DNA from: Shinisaurus crocodilurus
Lineage: Eukaryota; Chordata; Lepidosauria; Squamata; Shinisauridae
Length of the DNA: 64,000 nt
Reading direction: 5' to 3'
Assembly (NCBI GenBank): GCA_021292165.1
Contig: CM037877.1
Location: forward strand, 208,982,715-209,046,714
The position numbers were made by a program, and so were the translations under genes. The notes under the pieces were generated by a model, which did no database searches, was not told the DNA's origin, and saw only the letters and a program-made list of their open reading frames with translations. This document shows, one piece after another, positions 1 to 8,636 of the stretch. Within the stretch, counting starts at the first letter, position 1; each line of letters opens with the position of its first letter.

Positions 1-165
1 TAAAAACAAAAGTAAAACCTAGCAGCAATACAAAGATTTAAAATACAGCAACAGATTTAAAACAGAAACTAAAAGAGTAAAATGCCTGGGAAAATAGGAA
101 GGTCTTCACCTGGTGCCAGAAAGAGCACAACATAGGCACCAGGTGAGCCTCTCTGGGAAGCTCTA
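1..165 (-). repeat. LINE 3' fragment, L2/CR1-like
   Basis: A-rich sequence followed by a stretch reading 'aaggtcttcacctggtgcc' then 'gtgagcctctctgggaagctc'. This resembles the antisense of the end of a non-LTR LINE reading frame and 3' UTR. A similar arrangement occurs at 35405-35700. The element is cut by the window edge. The family assignment rests on pattern similarity only. Confidence 0.4.
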
Positions 166-454
166 ATAAGCAGATTAAAATGTTTCCCAACTACAACAAT
201 AATGAGCATATGCAGTTTTGCATTTTAAGCTTACTGAAATCATAGCACCATCATGACTACAGAAATAAAATGGGAGTTTGCTTCTGATGCCCTCATACCT
301 TCTGCTCTCTGGGTGGTCACTGAGGGCTCCCTGGGCTGTGTGGCCCTAGACCAGTGATGGCGAACCTATGGCACGGGTGCCACAGCTGGCACGCAGGGAC
401 CTCTCTGTGGGCACTCGAGCCATTGGTCACCAGATCGCGAAAAGACTGCCCTTC

Positions 455-668
455 TGCTACTAGTCCTGAAGGCTATATACTACCTCCAGTATCAGAGATA
501 GTATGCCTATGTATACCAGTTGCTGGGGAACGTGGGCAGGAGGGTGCTGTTGTACACATGTCCTGTTTGTGGATTTCCCGTGGGCAGCTGATTGGCCACT
601 GTGTGAACAGAATGCTGGACTAGACTAGAGGGACCTTGGTCTGATCCAGCATAGCTCTTCATATGTTC
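455..668 (+). repeat. CR1-clade LINE 3' tail inside the hAT element
   Basis: The sequence from 'ctactagtcctgaagg' to 'gctcttcatatgttctta' matches the 3' UTR also seen at 36400-36605, 20085-20265 and, in antisense, 55475-55713. It lies between the two copies of the hAT left end. The terminal 'tgttctta' is the CR1-style short end motif. Confidence 0.7.
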
Positions 669-883
669 TTAATGTATACTTTTCTGAAATCTAAAAAGTG
701 GTGTCTTCAGGGCAGGATTTTGGGGCAGATGCTCAGGTCCCCACTCAGTGGGATGAGCCAGAGGGCTGACTTACCACATTTTGAAGTAATACACATAGCC
801 ATCAGAGCAGAGTGGGTGAGTGGAAGACCAGTAACTCCAGAGTCTAAAATTGCTTAACTGTAACTGCACAACTGGGTCTAAGC

Positions 884-985
884 CAGTGATGGCGAACCTA
901 TGGCACGGGTGCCACAGCTGGCACGCAGGGACCTCTCTGTGGGCACTCGAGCCATTGGTCACCAGATCGCGAAAAGACTGTCCCC
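884..985 (+). repeat. Second copy of the hAT left end
   Basis: About 100 bp starting at CAGTGATGGCGAACC are nearly identical to 352-450, including the internal 'cagatcgcgaaaagactg'. The left flank here (gtctaagc) does not match the right-hand target duplication, so this copy is not the outer boundary. The following sequence runs uninterrupted to the right end at 1805. Confidence 0.8.
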
Positions 986-1813
986 TTCTGCAAAACACTA
1001 ATGATTTTGTTCTTTCACACAGTGTGGAACAGAATGATTTTATTCTAGAATTCCTGCTACAGAATTCTTTTCTACATTGTTATCACATTTAAAAGATTTT
1101 GAAGAATGATGCACAGAGCATGGCTTGGATGTAAAGCCCTAACAGTTGACCTGAGTGCTGCATGTGTTGCTCTCAAACTAACGGAGTATGAGCCAAGGTT
1201 TGACAAATTATCAGCATGCATGCAATAGCAAAAATCACATTAATTGTGCAAAAGCATGCCCAATGCAAACTTTTACCTAATGCAGTGTTTGCAGTCCAAG
1301 ACATAAAGGTTGTTTAAAATGTGTTAAGCACGTTTAGTTTTCTTGTTTATCTTGCTCATCCTAGTACAGGTTGACTTTTACTTTTACTAATCCGACACCT
1401 GTAGAAGCAGGGAAAGGACCCGGGGTAAAGCTTGCCCCATACAATTTCAGTCTGGCATATAATCATATTACAAGTTGAGAATTCCTTATCCAAAAATACA
1501 TGTGCCTAATTATTTAAAAAGTTTGTATAAATTCCCTTCAGGCTATGTGTACAATATAGTACTATAATAATTTTTTGAGTTGATTTTTTTTCAACAAAAA
1601 ACTGTTTGTATCATTGAAAGCTCTGTTATTGTGTTTTTCTTTTAAGACAAAAGATGTTAATTAGTTCGGACAACTGTATGAGTTGTTTTTCTAAAACTAA
1701 AACCTCGGTATTCAGGTTTAATTGCAGTGTTGGCACTTTGAAATAAATAAGTTGGTTTTGTGTTGCAGTTTGGGCACTCGGGCTCAAAAAGGTTCGCCAT
1801 CACTGCCCTAGAC

Positions 1814-3146
1814 TTTGGTCCCAAGGTCCCTGGCTGCAGTATTGTGGATTCTGGAAAGCCTCCTTGAAAGAAAGCATGGTTCCTCCTGCCCTAAAGGTGG
1901 TGGTGGTTCACCCCTTCTTTTTAAAAGAAAACCAATCTGGATCCATCTGCTTTGAATAATCACCAGCAAGTATAATCAGCGGGAGAGAAAGGTGGTCAAA
2001 TGAGTAAAGGGGAAATGGCTGGTGCTCCGCCTTAATGCTGTCAACACCTGCCTGCTTGTTCAGCCACTCTGGAACATGTGGCTGATGACAGCAACTAGGA
2101 AAGGGAGGACCAAGTGCAACCTACTTGTTAATTTACCATCTCCCCCGGGCAGTGTTGAGGATTGGGTCCAGCTCCATCTCCACTTTGCCACCTCTCTTGC
2201 CTTCTCAACTGCCCATTTGCCCGCCTGCCCCTTCTTTCTAAGCCTCCCCTTCTGCTACTCCCAGTGTCATTTCTCTAGTCAAAGTCAAGAAGGGGCTAAT
2301 GGACTTGTTTACGGAGCACTCCCATAGCAGATGTTCTCTCTTACTTTTCTGCAACTTCTCCTAATTTGCTCATAACAAGTAGTGCCTGCAAAAGGTTCAA
2401 AATCAGAGTCAGATCCTCTCTCTAAGCAAACTGTGGGTTTCTCTTTGTTTAAATATGATTAGAGACTGCTTTGCAGTGTAGCTTATTGCTCTGTACTCGG
2501 TCCGTCCCAGCTGCAGAAGAGGCTTTTCAGGTCCTGCATCTAGGAAATATTAACGCAGAGCACTGGCTAATAAGGAAGGGAAGGATCTGTAGATGGGAGC
2601 ATTCGCTTCAGTTTGTTCTTGATACAGGGAAAGTCCAATTCACAAGGTGTTCCTGTGGGATTTGCAGATCATCTGCTGCAATGAGATAGAAAATGTGCTC
2701 CTTTGATGTGACATGCTGATGTGTACATGTAAGAAGGGCTTGAACCCTATAAATAGATGGAGGAATTAGTAATCCCACAGCCAAAGGAATGCAAATCTAT
2801 GCATCCTCTAAAATCTGTTAGCTCAGTAAATGTATCTGCATTGCCAAAGTTAATGTTTAATTGCAGGCATCCTCATTTGCATCAAAGGATGCATCCTGTC
2901 AGTTCAATGGAACTGAATAAGGATCATGAAGCAGGTGTGTAACCAGGAGCATCCAAATCCTCCTCAGTGGCAGTCTTGGAGACGTGGGTGCCAATTCAGT
3001 CCAATTAGCAAACCGTTAATACAAAAAAATGGTGTTGCACTTGCCCTACTTCTCTGATGAGAAGTCCCAGGGGTGTAACACTGACCCCGGTTTGGTTTCC
3101 TATGGAAGGAGATCACTGGAGGTTTATTGGTGTTATGTAATACTTG
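1814..3146. other. No gene seen; mostly single-copy-looking DNA
   Basis: No convincing reading frame or repeat boundary is visible. At 2789-2796 (atgcaaat) and 2875-2882 (atttgcat) there are two perfect POU octamer motifs in opposite orientation, each with an ATGCAT nearby. This may be regulatory or chance. Confidence 0.4.
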
Positions 3147-3324
3147 CATTTATTTACACACACACACACTTATATCCTGCCTCCCCCTCCCCCTTTACAA
3201 GGAACCCAAGGTGGCTTCCATGATCCTCCTCCCCTCCATATTATCCTCTGTGAGGTGGATTAGGCTGAGAGTCAGTGACTGGCCCAAAGTCACCCAGTGA
3301 GCTTCATGGCCAACTGGGGACTAG
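3147..3324 (-). repeat. MIR-like CORE-SINE, 3' part (split by LTR)
   Basis: Antisense of the window's commonest SINE: 3' tail 'ggaacccaaggtggcttcc', then the core 'gtcagtgactggcccaaagt', ending at 'ggggactag'. The SINE resumes at 4528 with 'aatctgggtctcctgagtcc', so the solo LTR at 3325-4527 inserted into it. Confidence 0.85.
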
Positions 3325-3763
3325 TGTTATGAATGGTATAATAACTGCTCTTGTGGAAAGCGTAATAAGAATTCATGCAGGCCTGGAACATTGGTTTCCT
3401 AGGACATAGTCAGGTATGAGCTGGAGTAACCTCTGGACTGAGAGTGCAAGGATACATGACAGGGATGGATGAATGCTGATGTTGAAATAGAGATAACATG
3501 TAAATAAGTACTTTAAATGGGAGATATTGGTCAGAAGAAGATTGTGTACACGCCCAGTGGGAAATCAGACTACAGGCTATGTCAATAGTTAAGGGGATGA
3601 TGAGTTTACAGATTAAGAAAAGAGTAAGAGATAAACAGGAAGAAATGTCTGACTAGTAAAAGAAACACAATAAAACAATAAGATTAGTTTAAAATAGGTC
3701 AAGAATTACTTGCTCACTAGAAGGAGCCCCTCCCCTCTTCATAGGGCAGAATGAGAGAAAAAC

Positions 3764-3770
3764 TATAAAA
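3764..3770 (+). promoter_or_regulatory. TATA box of the solo LTR
   Basis: TATAAAA in 'aaaactataaaaattgagg', in the expected order relative to the AATAAAA at 4095-4101 and the LTR ends. Activity is unknown. Confidence 0.5.
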
Positions 3771-4112
3771 ATTGAGGAGTTTTGAATGGAAGCTAGCTCT
3801 CTCTTGAAGTTCACTCTTGCCATCAACATGACATCCTAAGAATCAGCTGCACTGGAACGCAACAATTCAAGATGGATATGGCTCATAGGTTTTGCTTTCT
3901 TTTCCTCGTTAGAATAGGGCTTGGGGTCCTTCCCTCCCCATGCCTTACTGTTTTCTATAGGCACAGGGTTTTTCCTTTCCTCTAGATATCAAAAGTGTGA
4001 ATGTGAGTGTACAATTGCTGCCTTGCTACTTAATTGTAACTTAAACACAAGTGAATTAGTAGCAAAGACTCTGTATCTGTTCTATCCTTCATGTAATAAA
4101 AGTATCCTTGTA

Positions 4113-4361
4113 CAGTAATACCTTGGATTGCAAGCATAATTCGTTCCGGAACTGTGCTTGTAATCCAAAACACTCTTATATCAAAGCGAGTCTCTGGCGG
4201 GCGTGAGCGGGGCCAATTTCCGCCTGCTCGAGGCGAGCGGTTACATCCCTACACTTGTCTTGCAAGACCTTGCTCGTTTATCAAGTCAAATTTTTTAAAA
4301 ATTTTTCCTTGTCTTGCAAAACGCTCTCAGACCAAGTTACTTGCAATCCAAGGTATTACTG
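4113..4361. mobile_element. Tigger/pogo-like MITE nested in the LTR
   Basis: Ends CAGTAATACCTTGGATTGCA and its reverse complement, flanked by TA on both sides (4111-4112, 4362-4363). CAG ends with a TA duplication fit the pogo/Tigger branch of Tc1/mariner. It is 249 bp with no reading frame. The interior holds a GC-rich module (4195-4250) that recurs at 62250-62310 and 38600-38652. It inserted a few bases after the LTR polyadenylation signal. Confidence 0.8.
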
Positions 4362-4527
4362 TATCTCCTAAATGTGTCTATCTGTTTTAGTGTAGAGATA
4401 AATAGAGAGCCTACACTTACAACCCATGCTAGACTCCTGCAAAAGATCCTAGCACCTCTCGGGGTAGTGTGGTGTTGGTGCAACTAGTAATTAGGGGTAC
4501 CAACTTCGACTCTATTCAATTGTTACA

Positions 4528-4588
4528 CTAGAATCTGGGTCTCCTGAGTCCCAGTCCAACATCTTAACCACCATACCACATTGGCTCT
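4528..4588 (-). repeat. MIR-like CORE-SINE, 5' (tRNA-like) part
   Basis: The remainder of the SINE at 3147-3324, separated from it by the solo LTR. 'cctgagtcccagtccaac' and 'accacattggct' match the tRNA-derived head of the other copies. Confidence 0.8.
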
Positions 4589-4689
4589 ATAGGCTGAACA
4601 TGGGTGGAAGCTCACAATTTAATACTCCACCAGCAAATAGCCAATGACCACTGCGCCCACTTCGGATTTCAAGGGAGCCAACTAGCACC

Positions 4690-5262
4690 CTAGGATGTAG
4701 ATGGAGCACAAAACATAGTGCTCTGTATCCTTTCTTTCAAACTACAGGCTGTCCTTTGTTTCCTTCACAGACACCTGGATTATATCATCTTTAGCTATGG
4801 AAGTGGTGAGGAAGAGAAAGGCATGCCAGTCTTGCCAAAATGGCTCTCCTCTTCAGGTGGAGTCTCCAACTATTTCCTAGTTGTTGTGGGCCGTACCTGT
4901 AATTTCCCGCTAATCAGAGGATACTTGGCAACTTTGCCAAGACTATTGAGGTGCCACTTTCTGTGGTGAATGACTATCAGCGGTAGGGCTTTTTTAGTGG
5001 GGGGGAGGGTCCTCAATTATGGACGAAGCTCTCTCCCCTTCACTGTTTCCCTGGCACAAAATCTGTTGATTTGTAGGTGCCAGCTAAAAATGTTCTTTTG
5101 TTTCCCTGGGCTTTTAGTGGTGTAATAATTAAAATGGCTCTTGAGGACTCTGCTGCTGCTGAAATACTGCCCGCTTTATTGTTTGTGATTTTAAAATGTG
5201 TTGTAAGCTGTTTTAGGAATATTATACTGAGAAGTGGAATTAAAACATTTTAAATAAATAGT
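4690..5262 (+). repeat. Degraded L2-like LINE 3' end
   Basis: The segment ends 'gtaagctgttttaggaa ... ttaaataaatag', which resembles the L2-type 3' UTR and tail seen in other copies. Upstream text recalls the end of the reverse transcriptase frame but is heavily decayed. The left boundary is uncertain. Confidence 0.45.
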
Positions 5263-5657
5263 TTCAAACTTAACTGGGCAATCGTAGGCTAGGCCAAGGT
5301 TATTCAAAAGTGTTTTAAGTGTGCCATCAAATTGTCTTGCTCAGCTGTTGCACCAGGTGACAGCTGATCCTCCAATTCCACTCTCCATGGTTCCTGATTA
5401 TAATAATGTGCAGGTATGTATCATAAGCATGGACATTGGGACAGTTGGAGCAATTCAGTGGCCACTGAGAGCAACAAGCAACGATGTAGGAATATTGGAA
5501 AGAGGAGAAGGCACAGAAGACAGAGAGGTTTGTTGGATTTCTTGGGCATAGCAAGTCTGGTGTAGCTGCTGGTGCACCTAATGAGGAATAAGGTAGCTAG
5601 AAAGTGTAGTTTAAACATTGTCCCCTCTATTTCTGATCTTCAGGTGCGACTGCTGAG

Positions 5658-5893
5658 AGCCAGTGTGGCGCAGTGGTGAGAGTGTTGGACTGGGACTCAG
5701 GAGATCCGGGTTCTAGTCCCCACTCAGCCCTGAAACTCACTGGGTGACTTTGGGCCAGTCACGGACTTTCAGTCTAACCTACCCCACAGAGTAGTTCTGA
5801 GGATGAAATGGAGAGGAGGAGAAGGATTATGTAAGATGCTTTGGGTTCCTTGCAGGAAAAAAGGCAGGATATAAATATAATAAATAAATAATA
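5658..5893 (+). repeat. MIR-like CORE-SINE, full length
   Basis: Domains in order: tRNA-like head with an internal B box (gggttctagtcc), the CORE segment 'gtgactttgggccagtcac', a 'gaggatgaaatggagagg' linker, and an L2-like tail 'ttgggttccttgcagg' ending in (TAAA)n. The shared tail implies mobilisation by L2 LINEs (family knowledge). Slightly diverged from the other copies. Confidence 0.88.
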
Positions 5894-5894
5894 A

Positions 5895-6080
5895 GTGCAA
5901 TTGCTTATTTAGCCAAAATGGCACCACCCACACACAAGAGGGAGACACCAGAAGACTCGTGGCATAGGGAACTTTACAGTTTGCAGAAGTACAAAATAAT
6001 ATTTAGGAAAAGAAAAGCTCTTAGGAGGTGGCGGGAAGCCCTTGGGGGAGAGGGCCAATGAAGACTGTGATGGAAATTGT
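5895..6080. repeat. Unclassified interspersed repeat, family A
   Basis: 'agtgcaattgcttatttagcc' with 'acacaagagggagacacc' and 'tttgcagaagtacaaaa' recurs at 11150-11540 and 63228-63570. A related end, 'gcaacattttgttgcaggtc', lies at 6860-6890. Ends and superfamily were not resolved. Confidence 0.5.
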
Positions 6081-6269
6081 AATATTTCCTGCAAGGAACC
6101 ACTAGTTAGAGTGGGAGGAAAGGGTTAATTGAACAATCCCCAGGCTGCATGTTTTGTAACCCCCCTCCTCCCTATTTCCTGCCTCTCTGTGGCCAGCCCT
6201 CTCTCTCTCTCTACCTCTCCAACCTGATGGACGCAAGGTCTGAGCTGGCTTCCAGCCAGTTATCGCCTA

Positions 6270-6447
6270 TTTATTTATTTATTTATTTATCACATTTATA
6301 CCCCGCCTTTTTTCATGCAAGGAACCCAAGGTGGCTTACATAATCCTCCTCCTCTCCATTTTATCCTCACAACAACCCTGTGAGGTAGGTTAGGCTGAGA
6401 GTCAGTGACTGGCCCAAAGTCACCCAGTGAGTTTCATGGCTGAGCCA
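6270..6447 (-). repeat. MIR-like CORE-SINE, 5' truncated
   Basis: Antisense copy starting with a (TTTA)n tail and 'ataccccgccttttttc', through 'ctggcccaaagtcaccc', stopping at 'catggctgagc' before the tRNA-like head. Confidence 0.87.
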
Positions 6448-6639
6448 GTCCAATGAAGCAGACTCTTAACACCCAAGACTCTAACGTGCTATATGTATCC
6501 TGCACATATGAATAAATGAATTGTAAGTAAAACTAATAAATGTCTTTATTAGTTTTAAACCTTATATGGACAATCCATTCCTTTAAAGGATCCTTTAAAG
6601 AATAGATCCTTTAAAGAATGAACCCTTTTACCAGGGTTT

Positions 6640-6895
6640 AGCAACCCACGTGGTGATAAGCAGACTGCACATAAGGGGGGAAACTCTGCTTCGTCCTAAC
6701 CAGTATAGGGCCGACTCCTTTCCATATCCTCCAACAGACTGTGTGTGCTCAGGGGTCACAAAATGCTGACTGTTGGCAGAAAGAACCAGAAAAACCAAGT
6801 GGTAGGTGGAATAGAATGGAGTATCCCAGAGGATGGCACTAAACAGCAACACTGCACACTGCAACATTTTGTTGCAGGTCCCACTTGTTTTTATT
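6640..6895. repeat. Repeat family A, other end
   Basis: It contains 'actgcaacattttgttgcag' and 'gtcccacttgt', also present near 11975-12015 and 63545-63570. The rest, from about 6448, shows no recognisable gene. Confidence 0.45.
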
Positions 6896-6959
6896 TGTGA
6901 GACTATTCAATACCAGTAGAACAATGCGTAGCATTTATAGTATCCATATCAGTTTTTTT

Positions 6960-7213
6960 ATATTTTATTTATTTATTTATTTATTTTATTATATTTATAC
7001 CCCACCTTTTTTCCTGCAAGGAACCCAAGGTGGCTTACACAATCCTCCTCCTCCTCTCCATTTTATCCTCACAACAACCCTGTGAGGTAGGTTAGGCTGA
7101 GAGGCAGCGACTGGCCCAAAGTCACCCAGTGAGTTTCATGGCCGAGCGGGGACTAGAACCCGGATCTCCCGAGTCCCAGTCCAACACTCTCACCACTACG
7201 CCACACTGGCTGG
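6960..7213 (-). repeat. MIR-like CORE-SINE, full length
   Basis: Antisense: (TTTA)n tail, 'tataccccaccttttttcc', CORE 'gactggcccaaagtcaccc', and tRNA-like head to 'gccacactggctgg'. Little diverged from the 32563-32790 and 57060-57316 copies. Confidence 0.9.
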
Positions 7214-7321
7214 ACTTAATGCAATCATGTAATGTCTTAGATGAGGTGGAGTAAACACCTTGCTCCACTGGATTAAATGCTTGCTATGCATTATTCTCTG
7301 CACATGGACTGTAATATTAGC

Positions 7322-7390
7322 ATAGCTGGCTGGGGCAAGCTGGGAGTTGTAGGCCAAAAACATCTGGGGACCCAAGGTTGGAGAACACTG
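7322..7390. mobile_element. One-armed (half) palindromic hAT MITE
   Basis: 'agctggctggggcaagctgg' through 'ccaaggttggagaacactg' equals only the right arm of the palindrome at 46208-46371. The left arm is absent. A second half copy lies at 30436-30504. Confidence 0.65.
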
Positions 7391-8172
7391 ATATAGCAGA
7401 TCACCAAGACTCGGATATGCAAACAGAGCCAGTGATCAAGTCAAGTGAAGGGCATGTTGCTGGCATCATTAGCTGAGATTTTCGTTTGCATGCTTTTTGG
7501 GTGGGAGAGACCTTATTGCTGGGAAGAGGCTTCCAGGAGCAATTGTGGTTTGTTCCCCCTGCTGAAGCTGCCTACCCTCCTCTGGCACAGCCAAGTCTAT
7601 TTAGGCTCACTGGAGTGTCCACCACCATCCCCTGTAAATGAAAATATAGTCAGAGCTTGAATGAGGGTCATTATCCCCTGAAATCCTAAACAGCAAATTG
7701 AAAGGGCAGAGCAATAACTCAGATACGAATGGGGCAAGGGCCTAATTCTGCAAAGAGCTGAGTATCTGCCCGAAAGAGGCTAAGAGAGCTTCCAGCTCCC
7801 TACGTACTTCAGCCGGCATTGAGAAAATGTGCACAAGGGGCTCAGTGCCTCACTGGATTGTTGCTTTGTATTCCCATATACGAGTTTCAGAGAAATGTAT
7901 TGCGTGCCGAGCGGAATTTCTTTAGCAGTTATTTCATGCTGAAAAGGTCGCTTCTCGAGTGAGATTGAAGGAGTTCCGTGTTTTTCAAAATAAAAGCTGC
8001 AGTTTTTATGAAAGAACATCATGCCTCCAGCGGAAGAAGGCAGCTTTGAAGAAGGCAGGCTTGTTTGCTTAGAAGAATGGTCACGCATGGCCCCTGATCT
8101 GGACTGGAACCCTAGCATGAAGGTAAGGGGCTTTTAAAGAGCCAGATCAGGGCCCCTGTGCCTACTCGAGAG
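7391..8172. other. No recognised gene or repeat
   Basis: Mixed-composition DNA. The part at 7800-8120 is not similar to any other repeat in the window and contains several CpG sites (e.g. 'tgccgagcggaatttc'). A 112-codon open frame on the minus strand there has no recognisable motif. Confidence 0.35.
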
Positions 8173-8414
8173 AGTCAGTGTGGCGTAGTGGTTAGAGTGT
8201 TGGACTGGGACTCAGGAGATTTGGGTTCTAGTCCCTGCTCCACCATGAAACTCATTGGGTGACTTTGGGCCAGTCACTAACTCTCAGCCTAACCTACCTC
8301 ACAGGGTTGTTGTGAGGATGAAATGGAGAGGAGGAGGAGGAGGACTGTGTAAGCCGCCTTGGGTTCCTTGCAGGAAAAAAGGCGGGGTATAAATATAATG
8401 AATGAATGAATGAA
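8173..8414 (+). repeat. MIR-like CORE-SINE, full length
   Basis: Head 'agtgtggcgtagtggttag', B box 'gggttctagtcc', CORE 'gtgactttgggccagtcac' and tail 'ttgggttccttgcagg' with (AATG)n at the end instead of the usual (TAAA)n. Confidence 0.9.
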
Positions 8415-8636
8415 AAGAAGACATAGCTGCTAGACACACATTTAAAGTAATGTTGAGCTTGGCCCTCAATGTCGCCAATTGTCTTTCCTTGTGTTCGTTC
8501 TCTCTCTCTTGCACGCCTAGCCAGCTGCAGCAAAGTTCTGATCCTTCTAGTAAGAACCCTTTTATCGTTCATAAAGCTACTTCAGTTGTGGATATTTCCA
8601 TTACCTTAAATAAATGGCTTTGAATATTTTTCTCTT

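Larger units (their letters stand above)
344..1813. mobile_element. hAT-type DNA transposon with 8-bp target duplication
   Basis: The element runs from 352 to 1805. It begins CAGTGATGGCGAACC and ends GGTTCGCCATCACTG, which are matching terminal inverted repeats, and it is flanked on both sides by the same 8 bp, ccctagac (344-351 and 1806-1813). CAG...CTG ends with 8-bp duplications are the signature of the hAT superfamily. No transposase reading frame of useful length is present, so it is non-autonomous or decayed. The first ~100 bp are present twice (352-450 and 884-985), with a CR1 3' tail between the copies. The left-end duplication is unusual and is discussed as a finding. Confidence 0.85.
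3325..4527 (+). mobile_element. Solo LTR of an endogenous retrovirus-like element
   Basis: It starts TGTTATG and ends GTTACA (the TG...CA rule) and is flanked by the 4-bp direct repeat ctag at 3321-3324 and 4528-4531. Inside are a TATA box (TATAAAA, 3764-3770) and a polyadenylation signal (AATAAAA, 4095-4101) about 330 bp downstream, in promoter-then-polyA order on the + strand. The flanks rejoin to one continuous SINE. No internal gag, pol or env sequence adjoins it, so this is a solo LTR. The length without the nested MITE at 4113-4361 is about 950 bp. A 4-bp duplication would suit a class I/gamma-type element, but that is inference. Confidence 0.75.

Noticed and set aside
7780..8118. A 112-codon minus-strand frame
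   Set aside because: No domain, no repeat family and no splice evidence; kept only as unannotated DNA with some CpG sites.
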